A stretch of 64,000 nucleotides of DNA. Source: Microbacterium esteraromaticum. GTDB lineage: Bacteria > Actinomycetota > Actinomycetes > Actinomycetales > Microbacteriaceae. Positions within the stretch are counted from its first letter, which is position 1. Each line of letters opens with the position of its first letter. Both the position numbers and the translations under genes were made by a program. The stretch covers positions 1-64,000 of the forward strand of contig NZ_FUKO01000033.1 of assembly GCF_900163815.1 (NCBI RefSeq), read 5' to 3'. Below are positions 9,977 to 21,360 of the stretch, one piece after another. Under the pieces are notes generated by a model. It was not told the origin of the DNA. It did no database searches and saw only the letters and a program-made list of their open reading frames with translations.

Positions 9977-12439
9977 ATGGCCGATGAAAACAATGACCAG
10001 ACCACCCCTACCTTCGACGAGACGCCGGCGCAGCCGGTAGTCGAGGACGCCACGACGGGAGCAGCCGAAGACTCGGCTGCTGTCGAAGAGATGCGCGCTG
10101 TCGCGACCGACTCGGATGCTGCGCCCGCCGCGGGGACCGCGGCGCCAGCGGATGCACCCGTGTCGGCGGAACAGTCGGAGGCCGTCGATGATGCAGCAGC
10201 ATCCTCAGCGTCCGTCGAGCCGAGCACACCTGCCGAGTCGGGGGACCCCGCTGAGCCGGAAGAGCCCGCAAAGCCGGCAGATCAGGAAAAGCCCGCAGAG
10301 CCGAAAAAGCCCGCAGAGCCGGAAGAACCCAAGCCGGTGACCGCGGTGAGCCTCGGTCTGCTTCCGGAGATCTTCGTCTCGAAGGTCTCCACCCAGCTGC
10401 ACTTCTACGCGCCTGAGTTCGTCGCGCTGCCCGCTGTTTCGCAGCACGACGACGACGTCGATGACGACGACCGATTCGCCGGCGGATCCCGTCGCAATCG
10501 CCGCCGTCGCGGGTCCGACGGCGACGATGCCCGTGATTCTCGCGACAGCCGCGACGAGCCGCGTCAGCGCCAGCGCGCGGTCGAGTACATCACCGAGCCG
10601 AAGGCCATCAAGGGCTCGACGCGTCTCGAAGCCAAGAAGCAGCGCCGGCGCGATGGGCGGGATGCCGGCCGCCGCCGTCCCGTCGTCACCGAGGCCGAGT
10701 TCCTCGCCCGGCGCGAGTCCGTCGACCGCATGATGGTCGTTCGGGCCAAGAACGGTCGCACCCAGATCGGCGTGCTCGAAGACAACGTGCTCGTGGAGCA
10801 CTATGTCGCGCGCAATCAAGACGCGTCGCTGATCGGCAACGTGTACCTCGGTCGCGTGCAGAACGTGCTCCCCAGCATGGAGGCCGCATTCGTCGACATC
10901 GGCCGCGGCCGCAACGCCGTGCTGTATTCGGGCGAGGTCGACTGGGAGGGTGTCGAGACCGGCAACCAGCCCCGTCGCATCGAGCTCGCGCTGAAGCCAG
11001 GTGACCGTGTTCTCGTGCAGGTCACCAAGGACCCGGTGGGCCACAAGGGTGCCCGGCTGACGAGCCAGATCTCGCTGCCCGGGCGCTACCTCGTGTACGT
11101 GCCCGGCGGTTCGATGAACGGCATCTCGCGCAAGCTGCCAGACAACGAGCGTGCGCGCCTCAAGCGCATCCTCAAGGAGGTGCTCCCGGAGTCGTCCGGT
11201 GTGATCGTGCGCACGGCCGCGGAGGGCACCACCGAAGAGCAGCTGACACGCGACGTGCAGCGTCTGACCGCGCAGTGGGAGCACATTCAGAAGCAGGTCA
11301 AGTCGCAGCAGGCTCCCGCTCTGCTGCACGCCGAGCCGGATCTGCTCGTCAAGATCGTCCGCGACGTCTTCAACGAGGACTTCACGCGGATGCTGATCCA
11401 GGGCGACGACGCGCACAACACGATCCGCGCCTACCTCGAGAGCGTCGCACCCGACCTGCTCGAGCGTGTGGAGACGTACACCGACGAGGTCGATCCTTTC
11501 GATGCGCACCGCATCACCGAGCAGATCGAGAAGGCGCTCGACCGGAAGGTCTGGCTGCCGTCGGGCGGTTCGCTGGTCATCGACCGCACCGAGGCGATGA
11601 CGGTCGTCGACGTCAACACCGGCAAGTTCGTCGGCACCGGCGGCAATCTCGAAGAGACGGTCACCAAGAACAACCTCGAGGCGGCCGAGGAGATCGTTCG
11701 TCAGCTGCGCCTGCGCGACATCGGCGGCATCATCGTCGTCGACTTCATCGACATGGTTCTCGAGTCCAACCGTGACCTCGTGCTGCGCCGCCTCATCGAG
11801 TGCCTCAGCCGCGACCGCACCAAGCACCAGGTTGCCGAGGTCACGTCGCTCGGCCTGGTGCAGATGACGCGCAAGAAGCTCGGTCTCGGCCTGCTCGAGA
11901 CCTTCAGCGAAGCATGTGATGTCTGCGCAGGGCGCGGAGTGGTCGTGCATCACGACCCGGTCACCAAGCACCGCGGCGGCTCTTCCAGCAACAGCGGCAA
12001 CCAGGGCCGGCGCTCCCGCGGCGGCCAGTCGCAGTCGCAGTCGCCGTCGCAGTCGGGCCAGCAGTCGCAGCCGGCGCAGCCCGCCGCTGCCAACGGAGGC
12101 ACGCACAGCATCACCGAGAGCGCCAAGTCGGCGCTGGCGGCGATCGCAGCATCCACCATCGTCATGCCCGAAGATGCGCCGATCGAGGTTCCTGAGGCGC
12201 CGGCCGCGACCGAGCGTCCGAAGAAGTCGCGCAAGAAGCGCGGCTCGGATCGCAAGTCGGCGCCTAAGAGCGAAGCCGAGCAGATGCTCGACTCCGTTCT
12301 CGACGCGCTTCCCGAGCCGAAGGCGCCGGGCGAAGGCCGCAATCGTCGCCGTGTGACCACGGCGATGCTGACCGGCACTCCGGCGCCGGTCGGCAATGAG
12401 CCCTCAGCGTCGGTCGCGAGCCCGGACTCGCAGTCCTGA
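9977..12439 (+). CDS. rne: Ribonuclease E/G family endoribonuclease
   Basis: 820 aa. It cleaves single-stranded RNA in mRNA decay and rRNA/tRNA maturation. The N-terminal 200 or so residues are acidic, Pro/Glu/Ala-rich and probably disordered, with tandem KPAEPE-like repeats. The S1 RNA-binding part (VYLGRVQNVLPSMEAAFVDI) is in the middle. The catalytic metal-binding aspartates lie in VVDVNTGKFVG (about 545) and VVDFIDM (about 588). The Zn-link CxxC is at about 646-649. A Gln/Ser-rich tail follows. The split N- and C-terminal extensions around the catalytic core are the usual actinobacterial layout. Confidence 0.95.
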   Translation: MADENNDQTTPTFDETPAQPVVEDATTGAAEDSAAVEEMRAVATDSDAAPAAGTAAPADAPVSAEQSEAVDDAAASSASVEPSTPAESGDPAEPEEPAKPADQEKPAEPKKPAEPEEPKPVTAVSLGLLPEIFVSKVSTQLHFYAPEFVALPAVSQHDDDVDDDDRFAGGSRRNRRRRGSDGDDARDSRDSRDEPRQRQRAVEYITEPKAIKGSTRLEAKKQRRRDGRDAGRRRPVVTEAEFLARRESVDRMMVVRAKNGRTQIGVLEDNVLVEHYVARNQDASLIGNVYLGRVQNVLPSMEAAFVDIGRGRNAVLYSGEVDWEGVETGNQPRRIELALKPGDRVLVQVTKDPVGHKGARLTSQISLPGRYLVYVPGGSMNGISRKLPDNERARLKRILKEVLPESSGVIVRTAAEGTTEEQLTRDVQRLTAQWEHIQKQVKSQQAPALLHAEPDLLVKIVRDVFNEDFTRMLIQGDDAHNTIRAYLESVAPDLLERVETYTDEVDPFDAHRITEQIEKALDRKVWLPSGGSLVIDRTEAMTVVDVNTGKFVGTGGNLEETVTKNNLEAAEEIVRQLRLRDIGGIIVVDFIDMVLESNRDLVLRRLIECLSRDRTKHQVAEVTSLGLVQMTRKKLGLGLLETFSEACDVCAGRGVVVHHDPVTKHRGGSSSNSGNQGRRSRGGQSQSQSPSQSGQQSQPAQPAAANGGTHSITESAKSALAAIAASTIVMPEDAPIEVPEAPAATERPKKSRKKRGSDRKSAPKSEAEQMLDSVLDALPEPKAPGEGRNRRRVTTAMLTGTPAPVGNEPSASVASPDSQS

Positions 12440-12670
12440 CCTGATCAGCCTTCTGACGAGCTCCTTGCCGCCGACGTGCTCTGCACCGGCGGCAAGGAGT
12501 CTGGGCAGCGCCTCGGCGGGAACGTCGTAGTGGTCCACGTCGAATGCACGCCGCGGCAGATTCTGCGCAGCGGCGAACGCATGCAGTTCGGTGAGGCTCT
12601 CGTCGCTGACCAGGTGCGCCCAGAGGCGCCCGTGCGCGGGCCAGATGGGGTCATCGACAAGAACGGTCAT
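12404..12670 (-). CDS. DUF4031 protein
   Basis: 88 aa, starting MTVLVDDPIWPAHGR and containing the conserved WAHLVSDxSLxELHxFA and FDxDHYDVP. These are signatures of the DUF4031 family, common as a single small gene in Actinobacteria. It overlaps the end of rne tail-to-tail by 36 bases. Function is unknown; the family is small, soluble and without a known fold assignment I can support. Confidence 0.8.
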   Translation of the reverse strand: MTVLVDDPIWPAHGRLWAHLVSDESLTELHAFAAAQNLPRRAFDVDHYDVPAEALPRLLAAGAEHVGGKELVRRLIRSGLRVRARDRR

Positions 12671-12734
12671 GCCGAGAGCATAGGCGCGAGACACACCTTG
12701 GGGTGCTGACTTTGCGGCATCGGCCGGCTTCCGG

Positions 12735-12884
12735 TAAAGTTGTCCTTTGGTGCGAGACCCCTGTCGGCTTTTTCGGTTGCAGGAGAAGTCTTGCGTCCGC
12801 ACCCGTCGCGAAGGCGTCGTACGCAAGCGCAGTCTTCCCGTGAGATTCCCGGAGCGATCCGCTCCCCAACGAAACAGGTATGAA
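12735..12884 (+). promoter_or_regulatory. rplU promoter and structured leader
   Basis: A -10 box TAAAGT at 12735-12740 precedes a leader of about 140 bases. The leader can form hairpins: CTTGCGT pairs with ACGCAAG over the region 12790-12827, and GGAGCG pairs with CGCTCC near 12851-12865. Ribosomal L21 operons are often controlled by such leaders. I cannot match this one to a named family. Confidence 0.4.
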
Positions 12885-13193
12885 GTGGTTTACGCAGTAG
12901 TGCGCGCCGGTGGCCGGCAGGAGAAAGTCGAGGTCGGCACGATCGTTCAGCTCGACCGTGTTCGGGCTACCCAGGGTGAGAAGATCGAGCTTCCCGCTGT
13001 GCTTCTCGTCGACGGCACTACGGTGACCACCGACGCAGACAAGCTGGCGAAGGTGTCGGTCACGGCTGAGGTCCTCGGCGACCTCCGCGGTCCGAAGATC
13101 GTCATCCAGAAGTACAAGAACAAGACCGGCTACAAGAAGCGCCAGGGGCACCGCCAGGAGCTCACCCGCGTCAAGATCACCGGCATCAAGTAA
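12885..13193 (+). CDS. rplU: 50S ribosomal protein L21
   Basis: 102 aa with the L21 signatures [16 protein letters not shown] and, at the C-terminus, [26 protein letters not shown] at 12885 is the start, because the protein then begins [10 protein letters not shown] as in other L21 proteins. An ATG five bases upstream is out of frame, and the frame upstream is leader RNA. It heads rplU-rpmA-obgE. Confidence 0.95.
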   Translation: MVYAVVRAGGRQEKVEVGTIVQLDRVRATQGEKIELPAVLLVDGTTVTTDADKLAKVSVTAEVLGDLRGPKIVIQKYKNKTGYKKRQGHRQELTRVKITGIK

Positions 13194-13214
13194 GCACAGA
13201 AGAGGCATTAGGAC

Positions 13215-15885
<2,671 letters not shown>

Positions 15886-15911
15886 CGGGGCTCGCGGTCT
15901 TCAGGCGCCGA

Positions 15912-15917
15912 TACACT
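15912..15917 (+). promoter_or_regulatory. Leaderless -10 box of proA
   Basis: TACACT lies exactly 12 bases upstream of the proA ATG (TACACT-GGCGGC-ATG), and no Shine-Dalgarno sequence is present. This suggests proA has its own leaderless transcript besides read-through from proB. Confidence 0.6.
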
Positions 15918-15923
15918 GGCGGC

Positions 15924-17201
15924 ATGACCACCCCTCTCGTCGTTGACACCACTGTGGACGCTCCGCACGACCGCCTGGTGCGGGCGAAGGATGCTTCGCG
16001 GTCGATCGCGCAGCTCACGAGCAGCGATAAGGCACGGGCCCTCGAATCCATCGCCAGCGCCCTCGAGGGCGCGAGCGAGCGCATCCTCGCCGGCAACGCG
16101 CTCGACATCGAGCGCGGGCGGGCCGAGGGACTCAGCGATGCGCTCATCGACCGGCTGCGCCTGGATGCGCAGCGGGTCTCGGGCCTGGCATCCGCCGTGC
16201 GCGAGGTCGCGACGCTGCCCGACCCGATCGGGCAGGTCATCGGCGGGCATCGGATGCCGAACGGCATCGCGCTGGAACACGTGCGCGTGCCATTCGGCGT
16301 CGTCGGAGCCATCTACGAGGCGCGGCCCAACGTGACTGTCGATATCGCGGCGCTCGCGCTGCGGGCGGGCAACGCTGTCGTGCTGCGTGGAGGGAGCGCG
16401 GCGAGAGAATCCAACACCGTGCTGATCGACGTGATGCGGAGGGCACTGACGGATGCCGGCATTGACCCCGAAGCAGTGCAGACCGTTGACGACTTCGGAC
16501 GCGATGGCGCGAAGGCGCTCATGCAGGGGCGCGGCTTCGTCGATGTGCTCGTGCCGCGGGGGAGCGCTGCACTGATCGAGACCGTCGTCACAGAATCGAC
16601 GGTGCCGGTGATCGAGACCGGCGCGGGTGTCGTGCACATCGTGCTCGACGAGACCGCACCGCTGGAGTGGGCGCGCGATATCGTCGTCAACGCGAAGGTC
16701 CAGCGTCCCAGTGTCTGCAACGCGGTGGAGACCCTTCTGGTGCTGCGCCAGGCGGCGCCGCAGCTGATCCCCGTCGTCGCGAGTGCGCTGCAGAGCGAAG
16801 GCGTGGCGATCCACGGGGACGACATGGTCGCGGGCCTCGTCTCCAATGTCATTCCGGCCACCGACGACGACTGGGCTGCGGAGTACCTCGGGCTGGAGAT
16901 CGCGATCAAGGTCGTCGATACACTCGACGAGGCTCTGGAGCACATCCGCCGGTACAGCACCGGTCACACGGAGTCGATCATCACCACCGACTCCCGCAGT
17001 GCCGAGCGCTTTCTCGCCGAGGTGGATTCCGCGGTGGTGATGGTCAACGCATCCACGCGCTTCACCGATGGTGCTGAATTCGGTTTCGGCGCCGAGGTCG
17101 GCATCTCGACGCAGAAGCTGCACAGCCGGGGGCCGATGGGGCTGGCCGAGCTGACAAGCACGAAATGGCTTGCTCGTGGGTCAGGTCAGACGCGCGGCTG
17201 A
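15924..17201 (+). CDS. proA: Glutamate-5-semialdehyde dehydrogenase (gamma-glutamyl phosphate reductase)
   Basis: 425 aa. It reduces gamma-glutamyl phosphate with NADPH in proline synthesis and acts directly after ProB. The catalytic Cys is in QRPSVCNAVET near residue 263. VPFGVVGAIYEARPNVTVD and GNAVVLRGG belong to the cofactor domain, and the C-terminal FGFGAEVGISTQKLHSRGPMG is diagnostic. Confidence 0.96.
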   Translation: MTTPLVVDTTVDAPHDRLVRAKDASRSIAQLTSSDKARALESIASALEGASERILAGNALDIERGRAEGLSDALIDRLRLDAQRVSGLASAVREVATLPDPIGQVIGGHRMPNGIALEHVRVPFGVVGAIYEARPNVTVDIAALALRAGNAVVLRGGSAARESNTVLIDVMRRALTDAGIDPEAVQTVDDFGRDGAKALMQGRGFVDVLVPRGSAALIETVVTESTVPVIETGAGVVHIVLDETAPLEWARDIVVNAKVQRPSVCNAVETLLVLRQAAPQLIPVVASALQSEGVAIHGDDMVAGLVSNVIPATDDDWAAEYLGLEIAIKVVDTLDEALEHIRRYSTGHTESIITTDSRSAERFLAEVDSAVVMVNASTRFTDGAEFGFGAEVGISTQKLHSRGPMGLAELTSTKWLARGSGQTRG

Positions 17202-17205
17202 GGGC

Positions 17206-17211
17206 TAGACT
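17206..17211 (+). promoter_or_regulatory. Probable -10 box upstream of the small membrane protein / nadD operon
   Basis: TAGACT at 17206-17211 is followed by a purine-rich segment and a GGAG-type ribosome binding site before the ATG at 17251. It lies just after the proA stop. Confidence 0.45.
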
Positions 17212-17250
17212 AGAGGGGCGTTTGCTCGTACGCCCAGGAACGGAGACAGG

Positions 17251-17463
17251 ATGAACCTCGTCGCTCAGATTGCGATGGCGGCAGCCGAGACACAGCACCA
17301 CGAAAATGTGGCGGGGGAGACATTCATCTTCGGCCTCATCGCCGCGATTATCTTCGGTCTCATGGGCGTTGTCACGCTCTCGTACCGCAACGTCGCGAAC
17401 CGGCACTCGGCCAAGGCTGAGGCCTACGCCGAGAGGCACGGCAAGGAAGGCCACGGCCACTAA
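17251..17463 (+). CDS. Small single-pass membrane protein
   Basis: 70 aa with one membrane helix (TFIFGLIAAIIFGLMGVVTLSY) and a charged His-rich tail ending KEGHGH. A gene of this kind precedes nadD in many Actinobacteria. It is separated from nadD by 6 bases. Function unknown; the His-rich end could bind metal, but nothing else supports that. Confidence 0.75.
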   Translation: MNLVAQIAMAAAETQHHENVAGETFIFGLIAAIIFGLMGVVTLSYRNVANRHSAKAEAYAERHGKEGHGH

Positions 17464-17469
17464 CCTCAT

Positions 17470-18072
17470 ATGCACGATTCCACCGCTCGGGCACCGCGCA
17501 TCGGCGTGATGGGTGGTACTTTCGACCCCATTCATCACGGTCACCTGGTGGCGGCGAGTGAAGTGGCGCATTCATTCGATCTCGACGAGGTGGTGTTCGT
17601 TCCCACCGGCGAGCCGTGGCAGAAGCAGCATGTCTCCCCGAGTGAGCACCGCTATCTGATGACGGTGATCGCGACGGCATCCAACCCGGACTTCACGACC
17701 AGCCGAGTAGACATCGATCGCGACGGGCCTACCTACACGATCGACACGCTGCGAGACCTGAAACGGGAACGACCCGAGGCCGAGCTCTTCTTCATCACCG
17801 GTGCGGATGCCGTAGCGCAGATTCTCAGTTGGAGGGACCATGATGAACTCTGGGACCTCGCCCACTTCGTCGCGGTTTCACGACCGGGACACGTCCTGAG
17901 CACGGACGGCCTGCCCACCAAGAACGTGAGCCAGCTGGAAGTTCCGGCACTGTCGATCTCATCGACCGCCTGCCGTGAGCGCGTCGCCGATGGGCAGCCG
18001 GTCTGGTATCTGGTGCCGGATGGGGTCGTCCAGTACATTGCGAAGCATCATCTGTATCGGAGCAAGACATGA
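17470..18072 (+). CDS. nadD: Nicotinate-nucleotide adenylyltransferase
   Basis: 200 aa. It joins ATP and nicotinate mononucleotide to form deamido-NAD. The nucleotidyltransferase signature [13 protein letters not shown] is near the N-terminus, [10 protein letters not shown] contacts substrate, and [11 protein letters not shown] is the ISSTxIR-type motif near the C-terminus. It overlaps the next gene by 4 bases. Confidence 0.95.
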   Translation: MHDSTARAPRIGVMGGTFDPIHHGHLVAASEVAHSFDLDEVVFVPTGEPWQKQHVSPSEHRYLMTVIATASNPDFTTSRVDIDRDGPTYTIDTLRDLKRERPEAELFFITGADAVAQILSWRDHDELWDLAHFVAVSRPGHVLSTDGLPTKNVSQLEVPALSISSTACRERVADGQPVWYLVPDGVVQYIAKHHLYRSKT

Positions 18073-19190
18073 GCACATCGGATCAGAACGGACAGGAACG
18101 TCTTACGCGCAAGCAGCTGCGTGAGATCCGCCTGACCGGTTCGACGCCGGTCATCACGGAGTCGGAGTCCGCCGCCGCTGCGGAGCAGCCCGTCGCGGAG
18201 CAGGCCGCCCCGGAGCAGGCACCAGCGGAGCAGACACCAGCGGAGCAGGCGCCGACCACCGTCGATGCCATGCCCACGGACGCGCCAGACGACGCGGCCG
18301 CCTCGGACGCTCCACTGACGCGCCGGGAGATGCGCGCGCAGGAGCTGGCCCGCACAGGTTCCGTACCGGTCCCTGCGGCTGATGAGGCCGAAGAAGCGGA
18401 TGCGCTCGTTGAGGATCCGCAAGACGATGCTCCCGAGAAGTCGCTGTCGCGCCCCGATGCGGATGCTGTCGCCGGACTGTTCGCCGATGCGTCAGCTGGC
18501 GTGACCGCCGAAGCAGCAGGTGCAGGCGACGACACTCCGCTCGAAGAAGACACCCCGGAGCTCGTTTCGGCGGTGCCGGTCTTCAGCTCCGCTCCCGCCG
18601 CCGCGACGATGCAACCAGCCACTCCGGAAGAGGCTCCCGCGGCTGAAGAAGCTCCCGCTGTCGACGACGCCCCCGAAGACGAAACGCAAGAGCGGCCCAT
18701 GGTGGGCGAGGCCTTCGGCATCGGCGTCAAGGCCGAGGAGAAGCCGCACCGGCTGCCGGCGCTCTTCGACGATCTCATCGATGGGTCGTCCGGCTCGCAG
18801 CACACGGCCTCTCACGCACTGATCTTCACGCCGTCTCCCGGTGTCGGCTCTCTCTCCGGTCCGGTCGCGGCCACGGGGGAGATGCTCATCACCGGCACGT
18901 ACGCGCTGCCGGATGGTATGGGGTCACAGGGGCACGCTCTGGGCCTCGCCGACGGCAGAGAAGCCGACGCGGTCCTTCTCGATGGCGAACTCGCTCCGTC
19001 GTCGTCACCCACGCCAGTCGCAGCCAGTTCTGCGATCAGCACCTCCAAGCCAGCTGGTGAGGTCATCCGCCCGCCAGTGCCCGACACGGGCAACAAACTC
19101 ATGCTCACCCTGGCGATCGTCGCCGGTGGCCTCGCGCTCGCGCTGGCCGCCGCTCTGATCATCGCCTTCACCACGAGAGTCTTCGGTTGA
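18069..19190 (+). CDS. Glu/Ala/Pro-rich protein with a C-terminal membrane anchor
   Basis: 373 aa. Most of it is low-complexity (Glu, Ala, Pro, Asp) and probably disordered. A single C-terminal helix ([25 protein letters not shown]) anchors it, with the bulk likely cytoplasmic. Two copies of a short motif, [17 protein letters not shown] (near residue 12) and [19 protein letters not shown] (near 78), frame the N-terminus. It sits between nadD and rsfS, coupled to both by overlaps. I do not recognise a function. Confidence 0.75.
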   Translation: MSTSDQNGQERLTRKQLREIRLTGSTPVITESESAAAAEQPVAEQAAPEQAPAEQTPAEQAPTTVDAMPTDAPDDAAASDAPLTRREMRAQELARTGSVPVPAADEAEEADALVEDPQDDAPEKSLSRPDADAVAGLFADASAGVTAEAAGAGDDTPLEEDTPELVSAVPVFSSAPAAATMQPATPEEAPAAEEAPAVDDAPEDETQERPMVGEAFGIGVKAEEKPHRLPALFDDLIDGSSGSQHTASHALIFTPSPGVGSLSGPVAATGEMLITGTYALPDGMGSQGHALGLADGREADAVLLDGELAPSSSPTPVAASSAISTSKPAGEVIRPPVPDTGNKLMLTLAIVAGGLALALAAALIIAFTTRVFG

Positions 19191-19567
19191 TGCAATCCCC
19201 TGAATCCGCAGTTCACATGCTCCAGATCGCCGCAGAGGCGGCAGAGGCGAAGGGCGGCGAGGACCTTCTCGCTCTGAATGTGTCAGAGCCTCTGCCGCTG
19301 GTCGATATCTTCCTGCTCGTCACCGGCGACAGCGATCGCAAGGTCGCCGCGATCGCCGACGAGATCGAAGACAAGCTCTTCGAAGCGGGTCACAAGCGCG
19401 TGCGCCGCGAGGGTCGTGCCGAGGCGCGCTGGGTGCTGCTCGACTTCGGTGACCTGATCGTCCACGTGTTCCATGCCGAGGAGCGCGTTTACTACGGTCT
19501 TGAGCGCCTGTGGAAGGACTGCCCGGTCGTTCCGATCGATCTCGAACAACCCGTCGTCGGCGAGTAG
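19190..19567 (+). CDS. rsfS: Ribosomal silencing factor RsfS
   Basis: 125 aa. It binds L14 on the 50S subunit and blocks subunit joining when nutrients are short. LPLVDIFLLVTGDSDRKVAAIADEIE, EARWVLLDFGDLIVHVF and ERVYYGLERLW are family signatures. The ATG at 19190 overlaps the upstream TGA by one base; a TTG at 19187 is also possible. The nadD-rsfS association is conserved. Confidence 0.94.
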   Translation: MQSPESAVHMLQIAAEAAEAKGGEDLLALNVSEPLPLVDIFLLVTGDSDRKVAAIADEIEDKLFEAGHKRVRREGRAEARWVLLDFGDLIVHVFHAEERVYYGLERLWKDCPVVPIDLEQPVVGE

Positions 19568-19676
19568 CCGCGGCGCCTGTTCCCGACACTCCCGACTTCC
19601 GGCCACGATTCGCGGCGCGTTCTGCGTCCGTAGTATGCTGGTCAGGTTGCCGGGGCACATCGCGTCGGAAACATCT

Positions 19677-19752
19677 GGGCCTGTGGCGCAGCTGGTAGCG
19701 CACCTGCATGGCATGCAGGGGGTCAGGGGTTCGAGTCCCCTCAGGTCCACCA
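19677..19752 (+). tRNA. tRNA-Ala (anticodon GGC)
   Basis: A complete cloverleaf. The acceptor GGGCCTG pairs with CAGGTCC and keeps the G3:U70 alanine identity pair. The anticodon stem CCTGC/GCAGG encloses ATGGCAT, giving anticodon GGC. The T arm contains GGTTCGAGTCC. CCA is encoded at 19750-19752. A possible -10 box, TAGTAT, lies at 19631-19636. Confidence 0.97.
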
Positions 19753-19760
19753 AAAGATAC

Positions 19761-19802
19761 GCATCAGAACCCCGTTCGCATCATCTGCGCGGGGTTCGAT
19801 GC
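19761..19802 (+). terminator. Terminator after tRNA-Ala
   Basis: GCATC-A-GAACCCCG (19761-19774) pairs with CGGGGTTC-GATGC (19790-19802), a 13-pair stem with one bulged A, followed by GTTTCT. It sits directly downstream of the tRNA and before a convergent minus-strand gene. Confidence 0.8.
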
Positions 19803-19819
19803 GTTTCTACGCCTGAGGT

Positions 19820-20218
19820 TCAGCTGCCGTCGGCCAGGCCTGACAGCCAGAGGGTCAGGATGCCGACGACGATCTGCACCACTGCGATGAGCACCGGCAG
19901 CCGGAGCGCTTTGAACGATCTGGTTCTGATTCGCAGAACCACCAGCACACTCACCAGAGCGATGAGCAGCACGCCGAGCGAGCCGAATCCCCACGCGAGG
20001 ATCTCACTCAGATAGGCGAGGGGTTGGGTGACATCCACGTTCGCGGGATTGATGGTGTCGAGAATCGCTTCGGTCAGACGGCCGAAGAGCATCGGCACCG
20101 CGATGATGAGCGAGGCGAGCACAACTGCTATCGAGTGAAGCCGTGATTCCGGTGGTCGCGGAGCGTCGGTTGACGCCGCGATCTCTTCGGCTGATGTCGT
20201 GCTCCCATCGGCTGACAT
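19820..20218 (-). CDS. Small membrane protein, unknown function
   Basis: 132 aa with an acidic, Ser/Thr-rich N-terminus and three hydrophobic segments (IAVVLASLIIAVPMLFG, ILAWGFGSLGVLLIALVSVLVVL, LPVLIAVVQIVVGILTLWLSG). The ATG at 20218 has a GGAGGAG ribosome binding site. There are no recognisable motifs. It is the first of three minus-strand membrane protein genes in this stretch, but intergenic gaps suggest separate transcripts. Confidence 0.7.
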   Translation of the reverse strand: MSADGSTTSAEEIAASTDAPRPPESRLHSIAVVLASLIIAVPMLFGRLTEAILDTINPANVDVTQPLAYLSEILAWGFGSLGVLLIALVSVLVVLRIRTRSFKALRLPVLIAVVQIVVGILTLWLSGLADGS

Positions 20219-20316
20219 AGTGCTCCTCCCGAGCCGTCGATTGTCGGCCAGGCTAGCGCACATCGTCGCCGAGCGAAGCCGGAGCGGCGCGGAAGTTCCG
20301 ATCCACCAGGGCGGCG

Positions 20317-21207
20317 CTAGTCCTGTGCGAAGTACTGGCGCTCCGGGAACGACCGGTGCTGCACCACGAAAGCGAGGCCGTCGACGTCCTTGGTGCGCAG
20401 CGCGATGTATCCGCTGAAGTCGCCCGTCACGCCTCTGTTCGGATCCATCAGTGACGGCTCCGGAACAACCAGCGGCGGAAGTCCTGCCTTCACCATCTGC
20501 TTCGGCAGATCGTAGTAAAACCTCAATTTCGCTGGCGATGCGGACTCGCCGCTGATGTTATTCACCGTCACGTGCACGAGCACGTAGCGGTAGCCGTCCG
20601 GCGCAGGAGGATTCTCTGGCGCGATAGCGAGCAATTCGTCTTCGGCATCCGGGTTGATCGAATTGACCACGATCTCCCATTCCGCGCTGACCGCGCGCGT
20701 GCCGAGCTGGTGCGGGTCTTCTGCCGTTCCCGCCCGGTCGGAGATCGGTGAATCGCCGGTCGCGAGCGCGTGCCACGGGATCACTCCGCCGTCGGCCGGG
20801 GGCTCCACTTCCTCGACGACCCAACCGTCTTGGTCCCCGGCTTGCACCTCGTCGATCTCTCCGACTTCGCCGAACTCGACGACCTCCGTCGACTCACTGA
20901 ATTCGGTGCTTTCGAGTTCTCCGACGAGGTTGTTCCAGAAGCCCATAAGCAAGATGGCGGCTGACACGGAGGCGATTGCACCGAGAGCTCCGAGAATCAG
21001 CCCGGTCAGACCGAGCCCCTTTGGCTGGCGGCGCTTCAGCGCGATGATTCCGAAGATGATCGCCGCGATGCCGAGCACGGCACCAAGAACCGGCACCAGC
21101 CCGGAGAGAAAGGCGCAGATGCCGAGCACCAGAGCGGTGATAGCCAAGCCGCGGGTGGGTTTCGGCGCGGTGGAGTGCGGATGCTCGGGCGATTCGATCA
21201 TCGTCAT
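20317..21207 (-). CDS. DUF4190/DUF4352-type membrane-anchored protein
   Basis: 296 aa. Two N-terminal hydrophobic helices with GLAITALVLGICAFLSG and LALKRRQPKGLGLTGLILG resemble DUF4190. An acidic linker follows, then an extracytoplasmic beta-rich domain with EWEIVVNSINPDAEDEL and GYRYVLVHVTVNNISGE, the DUF4352 immunoglobulin-like signature. The ATG at 21207 has a GAGGAG ribosome binding site. Function unknown; such proteins are surface-exposed. Confidence 0.7.
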   Translation of the reverse strand: MTMIESPEHPHSTAPKPTRGLAITALVLGICAFLSGLVPVLGAVLGIAAIIFGIIALKRRQPKGLGLTGLILGALGAIASVSAAILLMGFWNNLVGELESTEFSESTEVVEFGEVGEIDEVQAGDQDGWVVEEVEPPADGGVIPWHALATGDSPISDRAGTAEDPHQLGTRAVSAEWEIVVNSINPDAEDELLAIAPENPPAPDGYRYVLVHVTVNNISGESASPAKLRFYYDLPKQMVKAGLPPLVVPEPSLMDPNRGVTGDFSGYIALRTKDVDGLAFVVQHRSFPERQYFAQD

Positions 21208-21360
21208 GGTTTCTCCTCGGTTCTGGGCGCGCTCGATCGTCTGTGTGCTCCTCACGCTATTCATGCCGGTGTGCGCATCGTTAAAGCCGACTTAAAGCGG
21301 CGAGATGCGCGAAGGTTCCGGCGCCCGACTGTGCGAGACCCGGCGCCCGACCCCGCGCAG

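Noticed and set aside
10205..12106. A 633-codon minus-strand frame across rne
   Set aside because: Antisense shadow; no start signal or recognisable domain.
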